Shown here: piece after piece, positions 1 to 8,551 of the stretch
How positions within the stretch are numbered: the first letter of the stretch is position 1
Layout of the letters: the number at the start of each line of letters is the position of its first letter
DNA from: an uncultured Rhizobiaceae group bacterium
Lineage (GTDB): Bacteria; Pseudomonadota; Alphaproteobacteria; Rhizobiales; Rhizobiaceae
Length of the DNA: 64,000 nucleotides
Assembly (NCBI GenBank): GCA_938044775.1
Contig: CALIOE010000061.1
Location: forward strand, 1 to 64,000
Reading direction: 5' to 3'
The notes under the pieces: model-generated
The model's input: only the letters and a program-made list of their open reading frames with translations
Told to the model about the DNA's origin: nothing
The model's database searches: none
Position numbers and translations under genes: made by a program

Positions 1-580
1 CGGCATCCCACTCCCTTTGCAGACGAGAGAAGGTGTCCGGATCGCTGTCAACGGTAACATCGCCGAAATGGGACTTTTGAGCCACCGTGAACGCCTTCTT
101 CAGATCCGTTGTATTGACGAACGCCGACTTCGGAGTCGCCAGACCGATTTTGTCCATGGCTGTGCGGAACAGGTCGCGGTCTTCGGCTTTGTCGATGGCT
201 TCAGCATCGGCGCCGATCATCTCAACATCGTGCTTCTCCAGCACACCCATGCGTTGAAGGGACAGGGCTGTGTTGAGGGCCGTCTGTCCTCCCATGGTCG
301 GCAATACCACGAGTTTCTCGTTTGGATTTTCGGCTCGTTCCTTGTCTATGATCTTGGCGACGATCTCTGGTGTAATGGGCTCGATATAGGTCGCATCAGC
401 GAGTTCCGGATCGGTCATGATGGTGGCCGGGTTGGAGTTCACCAGAATGATACGATAGCCCTCCGCTCTCAGTGCTTTGCAGGCCTGGGTGCCTGAATAG
501 TCAAACTCGCATGCCTGACCAATAACTATCGGGCCTGCCCCAATAATGAGAATGGCATCAATATCGTCTCTTTTTGGCAT
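1..580 (-). CDS. carB: Carbamoyl-phosphate synthase large subunit, N-terminal part
   Basis: Cut off by the window start; only the first 193 or so codons are present, on the minus strand. CarB makes carbamoyl phosphate from bicarbonate, ATP and the ammonia released by CarA, feeding pyrimidine and arginine synthesis in the cytoplasm. The visible part is the start of the carboxyphosphate-forming ATP-grasp half: it opens [20 protein letters not shown] and continues with [24 protein letters not shown] and [10 protein letters not shown], all typical of CarB. The ATG has AAGG about nine bases upstream. carA lies 4 kb upstream on the same strand with four unrelated genes between, so the two subunits are not co-transcribed as a simple pair. 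Confidence 0.97.
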   Translation of the reverse strand, partial: MPKRDDIDAILIIGAGPIVIGQACEFDYSGTQACKALRAEGYRIILVNSNPATIMTDPELADATYIEPITPEIVAKIIDKERAENPNEKLVVLPTMGGQTALNTALSLQRMGVLEKHDVEMIGADAEAIDKAEDRDLFRTAMDKIGLATPKSAFVNTTDLKKAFTVAQKSHFGDVTVDSDPDTFSRLQREWDA

Positions 581-770
581 GGGCCGGGCCTTAGCTCTTC
601 TTGCGCTCCAGTGCTTGTCCTTCTCGATGTTTCGAGCCGGGCGCCGGAGTATTTATCTTGTGGCTAAGGCGTCTCTATAGGGGATAGGTTTGGGGTGCGT
701 AACCCCCTGCGACAATGATTTCCCCATGGCTTTTTTGATGCTGTCCCGTCGGCCGCTGAACCGGAGTGCG

Positions 771-1568
771 CTACGAATTGAGAGCCTCGCGAACGCTCTT
801 TTGGTAGGTCCTGCTCACCGGAACGGATTGACCGTTGGAGAGTTGCAGCACGAGCCGGTCGTTTTGGCGACCAATTTCTGTGATATGGGCGCGGGATACC
901 CACCAGGACCGGTGCACCCGAAGACCGTCAAACCCGGCCAGCTCTTGCTCGGCGTCGTTCAATCGCATGAGAACCATGGCGGTTCCGTTTTCGGTGGTTG
1001 CTTTGACGTAATGATCCTGTGCCTGCAGCGAAATCAACCCTCGGTCGAGATGCTTTGGCAATCTTTGCAAAAAGGAATTGTCAGACTCGATGTCCATTTC
1101 CGGCTTCGCGTCAGCATTGTCCTCGAACAGGTAGAACAGAAATACAGTGGCGGCGGCGATGCCTGTACAATAGAAGAACAGACGCATGAACTCATCCGAT
1201 CCGCCCATGTCGAAACCGAAAAGCCCAATGTTCGAAACCCACACAATCAGGGTGATCGGAACGCCAGAGAGCAGCGCGCCGGCGGTTCTGCACACGAGTT
1301 CGTTGGTGCCCAGTCGCCTGGCCGTAAAGGACACGTAGTAGGAAACGAAGAGACCGGTGAACAGCGTGGTCAGCGAGATCAACGTCCAATAGGTCAGCCG
1401 CGCCGGAAACTCCAACAGGTCCTGAGTGTCGAACGGACCACTGATTGCCAGAACCACAACGACCGCCGCAAAACCGGCCCAGAATTTTCCCGATCGGGAA
1501 AGCTCGCGTATTTCACGAAGCGTGGTCTTCAGGGGCGGGTCACTGGCGAAGTTCTCTTGGGTGTTCAC
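771..1568 (-). CDS. Membrane-anchored LytTR-domain transcriptional regulator
   Basis: A 265-residue protein with four hydrophobic segments in its first half (about residues 30-48, 58-85, 92-112 and 130-150) and a LytTR DNA-binding domain at the C-terminus (about residues 170-262, with QAQDHYVKA, LRVHRSWWV and VPVSRTY). LytTR domains bind DNA repeats through beta strands; a membrane-embedded version without a receiver domain suggests direct sensing of a membrane signal, which is inference. The start is a GTG without a clear Shine-Dalgarno sequence, so the N-terminus is uncertain. A paralog of the same architecture lies at 2224-3204, with a DUF2306 gene between them on the other strand. Confidence 0.88.
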   Translation of the reverse strand: MNTQENFASDPPLKTTLREIRELSRSGKFWAGFAAVVVVLAISGPFDTQDLLEFPARLTYWTLISLTTLFTGLFVSYYVSFTARRLGTNELVCRTAGALLSGVPITLIVWVSNIGLFGFDMGGSDEFMRLFFYCTGIAAATVFLFYLFEDNADAKPEMDIESDNSFLQRLPKHLDRGLISLQAQDHYVKATTENGTAMVLMRLNDAEQELAGFDGLRVHRSWWVSRAHITEIGRQNDRLVLQLSNGQSVPVSRTYQKSVREALNS

Positions 1569-1690
1569 GTATCAGTCGTTGAGCGGTTGTTTTCCTGTTT
1601 CTATCCCTAAACCACCGGATTTCAAATGCCGCGCTGCGGAGCGCGTGATCAGGTCGTAGGGACGAAACCAAAACAGGGATTGCAAACATC

Positions 1691-2188
1691 ATGGACATAA
1701 AACCCTTTCTTGAAGCCGATCCGGCGATTCAATTGCACATGGTGTTTGCAGTCTTTGCGCTCGTTCTTGGAGGCTTGATTCTGTGGCGGCGAAAGGGAAC
1801 CCCGCGACACAAGTTCGCAGGCCGTGTCTGGGTCGTGAGCATGATGGTTGTTTCTTTCAGTGGATTCTTCATTCACGAAATCCGGCTCTGGGGAGATTTC
1901 AGCCCGATTCACATCTTCTCAATTGTTGTTCCCGTTTTCCTGACCTACGCAATCCGGGCGGCCCGCAAGGGAAACATCGATGAGCACAGACGTACGATGC
2001 AGGCAACCTATCTGGGAGGTATGCTGATCGCCGGTGGCTTCACATTTCTGCCAGGACGCATGAACAACGATATCTTTTTCGGAGAGAGTAACGTCGACGT
2101 ATTCGAATCGGCCGGCTTCCTGCTTTTTCCGCTGGTCGCAGTCCTGTTGATTGCCCTTGTGTTTTCAAGGACTTCCACGAAGGTGTAG
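1691..2188 (+). CDS. DUF2306 family membrane protein
   Basis: A 165-residue polytopic inner-membrane protein with about four transmembrane segments. It opens with a helix carrying a histidine (QLHMVFAVFALVLGG), followed by the family-typical GTPRHKFAGRVWV turn and a DEHRRTM motif between later helices. Conserved histidines in this family hint at cofactor or metal binding, but no function is established. It lies between two minus-strand LytTR regulators, so it is a candidate target of either. The Shine-Dalgarno sequence is weak (CAGGG about 13 bases upstream of the ATG). Confidence 0.82.
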   Translation: MDIKPFLEADPAIQLHMVFAVFALVLGGLILWRRKGTPRHKFAGRVWVVSMMVVSFSGFFIHEIRLWGDFSPIHIFSIVVPVFLTYAIRAARKGNIDEHRRTMQATYLGGMLIAGGFTFLPGRMNNDIFFGESNVDVFESAGFLLFPLVAVLLIALVFSRTSTKV

Positions 2189-2223
2189 CCAAAGTGATTC
2201 CGGGTTGCTTCAGATTGCCCGAA

Positions 2224-3204
2224 TCAGGAAGAGTAGGCCGGTTGCGAAGAAATGCCGGATTGTTGCTTCGCAGGATCTCCGAACATCGCACGAACCAGGT
2301 GCTCTGATGAACGGGCCACCGGGACAGCGCGTCCGTTTCGCAATATGATCTGCATGTTTCTGCCCGTCTTTTCGACGCGATCCACACCCTGCATTGTCAC
2401 CCAGGCGGACCTGTGAACACGAAGGCAGTCTTCCTTGTCGCAGGTGTCAATTGCGTCGCTGAGGCGAGACAAAACCAGGGTGGCACCGTTCTCCGTTATG
2501 ACTTCAACATAGTGATCCTGAGCCACCATGGCATACAGCATGCCCTGCTTCTCCCGTGGCAGTTTTTTCTGCAGCAAGCACTTCGTGGGATAGGCATGAC
2601 AAGGCCCCGAATCCCCGCTGGCTGTGGCCTCGTTTGCGCGGGAGGGCGGAACCGATGTGTCTGTCTTGCCGGGACGAGAATTCTCCGGAACTGACCGGGT
2701 AGGGGAATCTTCGGCGCCTGCGATGCTCTCCGTTGTTACGGTCAGAAAACCGAAGGTGAGGAAGGTGACGAGGAACCACACCAGGGCCAATCCCTCGATA
2801 ATGCGAGCCAGCGGAATTTCAACGCCCAGCTCAAGTTGCAACATCTGAATGAAGATCGGGAACAGCAAGGCGTTCGCAAAGCTGCTTCCAATGATGATTG
2901 CCAGCCCTCTTGGCACACCTCTTTGTTCGAGGAAGGTGCGTACAGGGACAGTAATCGCGATACCGATGGTCCAGCAAACCGTGTTGGTAATCACCGAAAA
3001 TCCCACACGCTGGCTGAGGGAAAGAGCCTCAAACGTGCCGAAAGGACCCAGAATTGCTCCGCCAAACACGAAGGCAGCGAAAATCATATACAAACGAGGC
3101 ATTGAAAGCACCGCTGCCCATCGACGCTTCGTGAGTTGGTATGTCGTCAAGTTCACGAATTTGCCTGTCTTTTGGCGAAAACCCAGTTGCAAAACTTTCA
3201 CCAA
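2224..3204 (-). CDS. Second membrane-anchored LytTR-domain regulator
   Basis: A 326-residue relative of the product of 771-1568: four hydrophobic segments (about residues 38-155), a polar low-complexity linker rich in Ser, Pro and Glu (about 165-215), then a LytTR domain (about 222-308, with MVAQDHYVEV, LRVHRSAWVT and VPVARSS). The longest frame begins at TTG 3204 and several GTG/TTG codons follow, so the true start is uncertain within about 20 codons. The shared architecture, the two intact DNA-binding domains and the close spacing point to a duplicated regulator pair. The signal sensed and the targets are unknown. Confidence 0.87.
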   Translation of the reverse strand: MVKVLQLGFRQKTGKFVNLTTYQLTKRRWAAVLSMPRLYMIFAAFVFGGAILGPFGTFEALSLSQRVGFSVITNTVCWTIGIAITVPVRTFLEQRGVPRGLAIIIGSSFANALLFPIFIQMLQLELGVEIPLARIIEGLALVWFLVTFLTFGFLTVTTESIAGAEDSPTRSVPENSRPGKTDTSVPPSRANEATASGDSGPCHAYPTKCLLQKKLPREKQGMLYAMVAQDHYVEVITENGATLVLSRLSDAIDTCDKEDCLRVHRSAWVTMQGVDRVEKTGRNMQIILRNGRAVPVARSSEHLVRAMFGDPAKQQSGISSQPAYSS

Positions 3205-3468
3205 ATCATTTGCATGCCGTCAAGCCAACCACCCCCGGTTGGTCGCGGGCCCGAGATCCCTCTACGCCACACGGCACGGTCCCGCAGCGCCGGATTGTCC
3301 GGCCTTGAGTGCCGGTTTCGTGCGACCTTCGGATTCCTCAATCCGCAAGGAGCAGTAGCTCGGAACCGGCACCACTTCTACAGCCTTGGCGATGGCGTGC
3401 CTAGGTTGCGCCAAACTGTGGGGCCCCCTATTGTTTTTGGAAAATACCATTCTGCGGGAGGGGTGCGG

Positions 3469-4425
3469 ATGCGCTGGCGCGGTCGACGGGAAAGTTCCAA
3501 TATTGAGGACGTGCGCGGTCAAAGCGGCGGTGGTGGCGGGTTTCGTATCCCAGGTGGTCTCGGCCGAACTCGCAGGGGAGCTCCAAGGGGGCCGATACGG
3601 CGCGCTTCCGGTGGTGGCCTAAAAACAATCATTTTTGTCGTCATCGCATTTTTCATTCTGCGGTCGTGCGGGATCGATCCGATCGATATGATTTCCGGTG
3701 GAGGAAATCCCGGCGGCTCTGTGGTTCGGCAAACTGATCAGACTGTTGGCTCGCAGGAACCCTTCGGTGGAGGTTCTGTATCGAGTAACGATGAGATCAA
3801 GCAGTTTATCGGCGTTGTACTGGCTGAAACCGAAAGCACCTGGAGCGGAATTTTTCAGCAACAGGGGCAACGATACCCCGAGCCCAAGCTTGTATTGTTC
3901 TCAGACTCAATTCGCTCCGCTTGTGGTTCAGCCAGCGCAGCCACCGGCCCGTTCTATTGCCCTGGCGATAGCAAGGTATACCTGGATACATCCTTCTTCC
4001 AGACGCTGGAACGTCAGCTTCAGGCCCAGGGAGATTTTGCCAAGGCTTATGTGATTGCCCATGAGGTTGGTCATCATGTGCAAAATGTCATCGGGATTTT
4101 GCCGAAATTTAACAAGCTCCGCCGTCAAATGAGCAAAACGGAAGCCAATCAGATGTCGGTTCGCGTAGAATTGCAGGCTGATTGTTTCGCCGGCATATGG
4201 GCGCACTACACCGAACAAAAGGGGCTTCTCGAAAAAGGTGACTTACAAGAGGCGCTCAACGCTGCTGTACAGATTGGCGATGATACCATTCAAAAGCGCA
4301 GCCAGGGCTACGTTGTGCCGGAAAGTTTCAGCCACGGTACATCAGAGCAGCGCAAAGCCTGGTTTTCCCGCGGATATGAAACCGGCAAGCTTCGCGAATG
4401 CGATACCAAAGTGTTCGGCGGATAG
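3469..4425 (+). CDS. Neutral zinc metallopeptidase (YpfJ / KPN_02809 family)
   Basis: A 318-residue protein: a basic Gly/Arg-rich N-terminus, one transmembrane segment (about residues 51-65, TIIFVVIAFFIL), then a peptidase-like domain outside the cytoplasmic membrane. The metal-binding motif HEVGHHVQN lies near residue 200 and a glutamate-containing RVELQADCFAG about 40 residues later, as in the family. FYCPGDSKVYLD is also a family signature. Substrates are unknown. ATG 3469 was chosen because the protein then begins MRWRGRRES, the usual start of the family; the reading frame stays open upstream to 3136 but encodes nothing recognisable there. It is convergent with carA, 13 bases away. Confidence 0.9.
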   Translation: MRWRGRRESSNIEDVRGQSGGGGGFRIPGGLGRTRRGAPRGPIRRASGGGLKTIIFVVIAFFILRSCGIDPIDMISGGGNPGGSVVRQTDQTVGSQEPFGGGSVSSNDEIKQFIGVVLAETESTWSGIFQQQGQRYPEPKLVLFSDSIRSACGSASAATGPFYCPGDSKVYLDTSFFQTLERQLQAQGDFAKAYVIAHEVGHHVQNVIGILPKFNKLRRQMSKTEANQMSVRVELQADCFAGIWAHYTEQKGLLEKGDLQEALNAAVQIGDDTIQKRSQGYVVPESFSHGTSEQRKAWFSRGYETGKLRECDTKVFGG

Positions 4426-4438
4426 CGCAGGTTGCAGA

Positions 4439-5659
4439 CTACACCCGTTCTTCAATCAGGTCCTGGCCTTTCCGCGCACGGATCAAATTGACAAAGCGGT
4501 GAAAGAGATAGTGGCTGTCTTGAGGGCCGGGTGAGGCTTCAGGATGGTGCTGGACCGAAAACACGGGTTTGCCTGATAACTGCAGACCGCAATTGCTGCC
4601 ATCAAACAAACTGACATGTGTCTCTTCCACACCGGCTGGAAGCGATTGAGTGTCAACTGCGAATCCGTGGTTCATGGAAACGATTTCAACTTTTCCGGTT
4701 GTATGATCCTTGACGGGATGGTTTGCACCGTGGTGCCCCTGATGCATTTTCATCGTCTTGGCACCCAGCGCCAGGGCCAGCATTTGATGTCCCAGGCAAA
4801 TACCAAAGACCGGCAAGCCGCTGTCTACCAGCTTTCTGATTTCCGTCACAGAATACTTGCCTGTTGCAGCCGGATCGCCGGGGCCGTTTGACAGAAATAT
4901 GCCATCAGGTTTGAGAGCCATGATGTCTTCAGCGGTTGTTGTTGCGGGAACAATTGTCACCTTGCAATCGAGGCCGGCGAAGAGTCGCAATATGTTACGC
5001 TTCACGCCGAAATCCATTGCGACAATGTGGTGACTTTCACCGGTCCGGCTGCTGTATCCTTCGTTCCAGACCCAGATGCTTTCTTTCCATTGCGCCTGTT
5101 TTTTCGATGTGACGTCGGGAACCAGATCGCGTCCTTCCAAACCACTCCAGGCGGCGGCTTGTGCCTTCAGTGCATCGATGTCGAAAGCACCATTTGGGTC
5201 ATGAGCGATGACAGCATTGGCGAACCCGGATCTGCGAATGTGCGCGGTGAGGGCGCGGGTGTCGATATCGCAAAGCGCGATGATGTTGCGATCCTTCAAC
5301 CACTGGTCGAAATGCTTACCGGCACGGTAGTTGGATGGGTTTGTGACCGGCAGTTTGAAGATTGCTCCCACTGCGCCAGCCGAGAACTCCATATCCAGCG
5401 TCTCTACGTCTTCGTCGTTAGCCCCTACGTTGCCGATGTGAGGGAATGTGAAGGTCACAATCTGACCGGCATAGGACGGATCGGTCAGGATCTCCTGATA
5501 GCCGGTTATCGCAGTATTGAAGCAAACCTCTGCCTCGCTCGTGCCGCAGGCTCCGGCGCCCTTGCCTTCAATAACCGTTCCGTCAGCCAGAACAAGCAAC
5601 GCAGTGGGACGTGATGTTGTCCAGGGCTGCGGACTATTGCTGGAGGTATTGCTGCTCAT
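4439..5659 (-). CDS. carA: Carbamoyl-phosphate synthase small (glutaminase) subunit
   Basis: A 406-residue protein. The N-terminal CarA domain (about residues 14-160, with GKGAGACG, FNTAITGYQEI and DPSYAGQIV) is followed by a class I glutamine amidotransferase domain with the nucleophile motif FGICLGHQ and the His-Glu motif HHPEASPGP. It hydrolyses glutamine and passes ammonia to CarB. ATG 5659 was preferred over the in-frame GTG at 5668 because AGGTG lies seven bases upstream of it. In this order carA typically lies divergent from yqeY, dnaG and rpoD, as here. Confidence 0.97.
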   Translation of the reverse strand: MSSNTSSNSPQPWTTSRPTALLVLADGTVIEGKGAGACGTSEAEVCFNTAITGYQEILTDPSYAGQIVTFTFPHIGNVGANDEDVETLDMEFSAGAVGAIFKLPVTNPSNYRAGKHFDQWLKDRNIIALCDIDTRALTAHIRRSGFANAVIAHDPNGAFDIDALKAQAAAWSGLEGRDLVPDVTSKKQAQWKESIWVWNEGYSSRTGESHHIVAMDFGVKRNILRLFAGLDCKVTIVPATTTAEDIMALKPDGIFLSNGPGDPAATGKYSVTEIRKLVDSGLPVFGICLGHQMLALALGAKTMKMHQGHHGANHPVKDHTTGKVEIVSMNHGFAVDTQSLPAGVEETHVSLFDGSNCGLQLSGKPVFSVQHHPEASPGPQDSHYLFHRFVNLIRARKGQDLIEERV

Positions 5660-5983
5660 GTTGGTCACCTGATCTCTGGCCGGTGATCCTGCAACCTGCG
5701 TTGACGCATGGCAGGCATGCGTTCCAGGTGCTTGATCCGCCGCTGTATAGCATCCAATTCAGTGGGCGAAAGGGCCGATACCAAATTGTGTGTTGAAAGA
5801 TGGCCTGTTTTGAAACCTCGAAGCTGGTCGGTACCGCCGGTTGTGCGTTTGCGGAAAATCAGCAAACGGGCCTAATCCTTCTGCAATCTTGAATTGCCTT
5901 GGGAATCACGGCGGTATATTGTTGCTGTTGAAGTTTGCAACGGCGGCGCCATTTCGAGGTCATGTGACAAAGGAGTTCGAACA
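5660..5983. promoter_or_regulatory. Divergent carA / yqeY intergenic region
   Basis: About 320 bases without a credible gene between two divergent starts, so both promoters should be here. Short open frames in it have no recognisable content. I do not see a PyrR-type attenuator or a riboswitch. The AAAGGAG next to the yqeY start (5969-5975) is a strong ribosome-binding site. Confidence 0.5.
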
Positions 5984-6433
5984 GTGCGACAGCGTCTGAG
6001 CGATGGCATGAAAGAAGCCATGAAGGCTGGTGAAAAGCGTAAGCTGGGCACGCTTCGGCTTATTCTCGCCGCCATCAAGGACCGCGATATCAATGCCCGC
6101 GGTGCGGGCAAGGAACGCGTTTCCGACGATGAGATACTCCAAATTCTCGCGAAAATGATTAAGCAGCGGGAAGAATCTGCCAAAATCTATGAAGAAAGCA
6201 GCCGTCTGGAGCTTGCAGCCCAGGAGCGCCAGGAAATGGATATTATTCGAGCGTTCCTGCCGCAGCAGATGAACGAGGGCGAAGTGAGAGAGGCTTGCGT
6301 AGCCGTTGTTGCCGACGTCAACGGTGAGGGTCTTCGGGATATGGGCAAGTGCATGAATGCGCTGAAAGAACGCTATCCGGGCAAGCTTGATGTCGGAGCT
6401 GCCAGCAAAGTGGTTAAAGAGCTGCTCGGCTAG
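5984..6433 (+). CDS. yqeY: GatB/YqeY domain-containing protein
   Basis: A 149-residue protein matching the stand-alone YqeY family, related to the C-terminal tRNA-binding tail domain of GatB. It opens RQRLSDGMKEAMKAGEKRKL and contains QREESAKIYE and IIRAFLPQQM, which are family hallmarks. A role in tRNA-dependent amidation has been proposed but is not proven. The start is GTG 5984, with AAAGGAG eight bases upstream; an in-frame ATG at 6005 would cut the conserved first helix. It is followed by dnaG and rpoD on the same strand, the usual rhizobial neighbourhood. Confidence 0.92.
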   Translation: MRQRLSDGMKEAMKAGEKRKLGTLRLILAAIKDRDINARGAGKERVSDDEILQILAKMIKQREESAKIYEESSRLELAAQERQEMDIIRAFLPQQMNEGEVREACVAVVADVNGEGLRDMGKCMNALKERYPGKLDVGAASKVVKELLG

Positions 6434-6899
6434 TCCTTTTCACCGGTCGCATTAGCAATCCGGTTGCTCGTCGATAATTGGCGGTCGCGGTGGTCACGAC
6501 TGATGTGACTGGACTTTTTCCAGCGCTGTTCTTTTTGCTTTACCGATCATTCACGCTCAAAGCCGGATTTCGGCCTCAGAGCGGTTTTTGCTGATAGATT
6601 CAAGGGGCTACGCACTCCCTCGGTGCGGAGCGGGCGGAATCGGATTTGGCGCGGTTTATCCGTGTTCAATTCCGGTTCCGCTTCACATTCAACGATGCGG
6701 TGTCGACTTTGGGCAACTTAGCGGAGAAGGGAGGCGGATGACGCGAAACGCAGTTCCCATGCAGAAAGGGGCGTTCAAGGCATGTTTCCCCAGCCCGCGT
6801 CATCCGCCGTCAATCTGCCAGCAATTTGCGCCCATCGCGTAAAAACAATCGCTAGAGTTTAACCGCGTCCATTAACCAGTTTGTGCTCTTGGCATTGGA
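6434..6899. other. Intergenic region with three stacked inverted repeats (possible structured RNA)
   Basis: A 466-base stretch without a convincing gene. It holds three consecutive stem-loops: 6611-6615 with 6623-6627 (CGCAC/GTGCG, 7-base loop); 6634-6644 with 6671-6681 (11 pairs including one G-U); and 6733-6745 with 6796-6808 (13 perfect pairs, GGCGGATGACGCG and its complement, with room for an inner AACGC/GCGTT stem). Such a run suggests a transcribed structured RNA of about 200 nt, on either strand. I could not match it to SRP RNA, tmRNA, RNase P or a known 6S RNA consensus. A short open frame at 6588-6842 runs through it but has no coding character. Confidence 0.4.
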
Positions 6900-7400
6900 C
6901 TAAGGCGTGTCGGAGAAGCCCTGTTCTTGCTGACGCTCAGCGAGTTTCAATCCCATTCCCAGAAACAGTCGCGTGACAACCGCACAAACGGCGACTGCCA
7001 CGGCCACAGTGAGCGCAATGACAAAAAGAGGGATTGGCCCAAGTTGTGACGGCAGGACGCCCGTCACAACTGCCGCAACCAGCACTGCGACGCCGGCGGT
7101 TGAGGAAATCAAGGTGAGCAGCCCGACAATCTTCCAGGCTGCAGGTCCGTCCGGACGGTGGCCAAGTTTGCGGTGCAGGGCCATGCCGGCGTCCACGGCC
7201 GGGACCATAATCGTCACGACATTGGCACCTGGAGGCAATGGACCTCCCAGATAACGGCAAAATACATAGTCGATGGCGTGCATGCCGGCGATCGTCGTAA
7301 GCAACACCAATGTGTAGCGGACCATGAGGTATCGCAGGGGCAATTCTTGTGTGGGGGGCGCAATACTGATTGCGTTTTCAGGTTTTTTGGATGGAGGCAT
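6900..7400 (-). CDS. ABZJ_00895-family-like small membrane protein
   Basis: With the ATG at 7400 this encodes 166 residues with four hydrophobic segments (about residues 25-45, 58-76, 94-120 and 124-150) and charged ends, an inner-membrane protein of unknown function. The motif RYTLVLLTTIAGMHAIDYV and the overall length resemble the ABZJ_00895 family; I am only moderately sure of that family. The frame remains open upstream to TTG/GTG-type codons near 7679, and that extension would consist mostly of Pro/Lys/Gln-rich TGQxP repeats, so I take the shorter start. No strong Shine-Dalgarno sequence is visible. Confidence 0.6.
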   Translation of the reverse strand: MPPSKKPENAISIAPPTQELPLRYLMVRYTLVLLTTIAGMHAIDYVFCRYLGGPLPPGANVVTIMVPAVDAGMALHRKLGHRPDGPAAWKIVGLLTLISSTAGVAVLVAAVVTGVLPSQLGPIPLFVIALTVAVAVAVCAVVTRLFLGMGLKLAERQQEQGFSDTP

Positions 7401-7429
7401 GTCGGCTTCGCTCTTGGTTCTGGCTTCTT

Positions 7430-7518
7430 GGTTTTGGCCAGTCGGTTTTTGGCCAGTCAGCCTTTGGCCTGTCGGTTTCTGGCCCGTCGGGATTTGGCCT
7501 GTCGAGTCTGGCCTGTCT
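7430..7518. repeat. Short tandem repeat, 15-base unit, 5-6 imperfect copies
   Basis: Successive units of the form TTTTGGCC-A/T-GTC-GG follow each other with a 15-base period. On the minus strand they read in frame as repeated TGQxP pentapeptides, so they may be an N-terminal extension of the membrane protein encoded at 6900-7400, or a repeat in its upstream region. The rest of 7401-7854 contains no recognisable gene. Confidence 0.75.
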
Positions 7519-7854
7519 TTGCCGGGTTTTCGCGCCCGAGCAGCTGCAGGCCCCGCATTTTGGCGTGTCTTCTGGATTTGATCTTCACCCTCACAGGGGT
7601 ATGAACTGCTTATATCTGGCCAGGATACTGAGATTGCGCCACTTCGGCGCACCGTCTCCCCCCCCTTTGACAGAAGCACCCAAAGGTCCTATGGCCACCT
7701 TCGGTTGAAGACACCTGCCGCTCGCGGGCGAAAGCCACGGTGAAGTCTTCAGGAATTGATCATCTAACCATCTCCGAATCCGGATGCGGTTGAATGGCAA
7801 TGCGAGCCCCATTGAAACAATCGAGCATCCCTTTTGCGAGGTTTGATCAACATC

Positions 7855-8316
7855 ATGAATATTACATCACAGCTGCCCGACGCGGCGTCACTAAAGCAAC
7901 AGGCGAAACGCCTGCGGTCCCATCTTGCAGCGCAGGGGCGCGACATTTCACACTCCGCTGCTCTTGAAACACTTGCGCATCAGCACGGCTACCGGGACTG
8001 GAATACCCTTTCTGCCGCTGCGGCCGAAGTGGAACGGGGGCGAAACGAACGAGCAGATATGTCGGCACAATTCCAGGTCGGAGGCTGGGTGCGCGGAGCC
8101 TATCTCGGGCAGCCCTTTACCGGCGAGATTCTGGGAGTTCAGGCACTTTCCAATGGTCAGTACAGGCTCACACTCCACTTTGATGATCCGGTCGATGTGG
8201 TTGAGTTCGATTCGTTTTCGGCGTTCCGTCAAAGAGTGACTGCCATTGTGAGGCCGGACGGCGTTTCGCCCAAAAAACGCTCTGACGGCACTCCCCATCT
8301 GTCCCTGGAGGGATGA
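7855..8316 (+). CDS. Glyoxalase-superfamily-annotated small protein (Glyoxalase_8-type N-terminal domain)
   Basis: A 153-residue cytoplasmic protein. Residues 10-55 (ASLKQQAKRLRSHLAAQG through ALAHQHGYRDWNTL-like sequence) match a short helical domain that databases label as glyoxalase superfamily, although it lacks the metal-binding residues of true VOC enzymes. The second half (residues 70-150) is mostly beta with VGGWVRGAYLGQPFTGEIL. Function unknown. ATG 7855 follows GAGG by about 13 bases; a TTG at 7834 is an alternative. Confidence 0.72.
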   Translation: MNITSQLPDAASLKQQAKRLRSHLAAQGRDISHSAALETLAHQHGYRDWNTLSAAAAEVERGRNERADMSAQFQVGGWVRGAYLGQPFTGEILGVQALSNGQYRLTLHFDDPVDVVEFDSFSAFRQRVTAIVRPDGVSPKKRSDGTPHLSLEG

Positions 8317-8335
8317 GAGCGATAATTGCTGCAAG

Positions 8336-8360
8336 CCGGATGCCTCGTTGTGGCATCCGG
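8336..8360 (+). terminator. Stem-loop, probable transcription terminator
   Basis: A perfect 9-pair stem (CCGGATGCC / GGCATCCGG) with a 7-base loop, 20 bases after the stop codon of the gene at 7855-8316. The downstream T-run is poor (a CTTT at 8369-8372), so it could be a weak terminator or only a 3' stabilising hairpin. The rest of the gap up to dnaG shows nothing else. Confidence 0.5.
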
Positions 8361-8551
8361 TGTTGCGGCTTTGATCAAATCTCAATCGGTGGTGACTGCC
8401 AGGGTGGGCGCCGACAATCACTGCGAAGGAGACTCAGGAGCCCTTCAAATCGGCGAATTTGTTCTGCCTGTGAATCACGGGCACTTGTCGCCACTGCTCT
8501 CGCCACATCCAGCGGCGTCGCCTATATCAAGTGGAAGAACCGGAGCACGCC

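Noticed and set aside
17-496. A plus-strand open frame at the window start
   Set aside because: It is opposite the conserved N-terminus of carB.
690-1610. A 306-residue plus-strand open frame
   Set aside because: It covers the minus-strand LytTR regulator, which has clear helices and a DNA-binding domain.
6858-6876. A TTAA pair near 6859-6875 that could be taken for a CtrA box
   Set aside because: The two TTAA tetrads are separated by nine bases, not seven.
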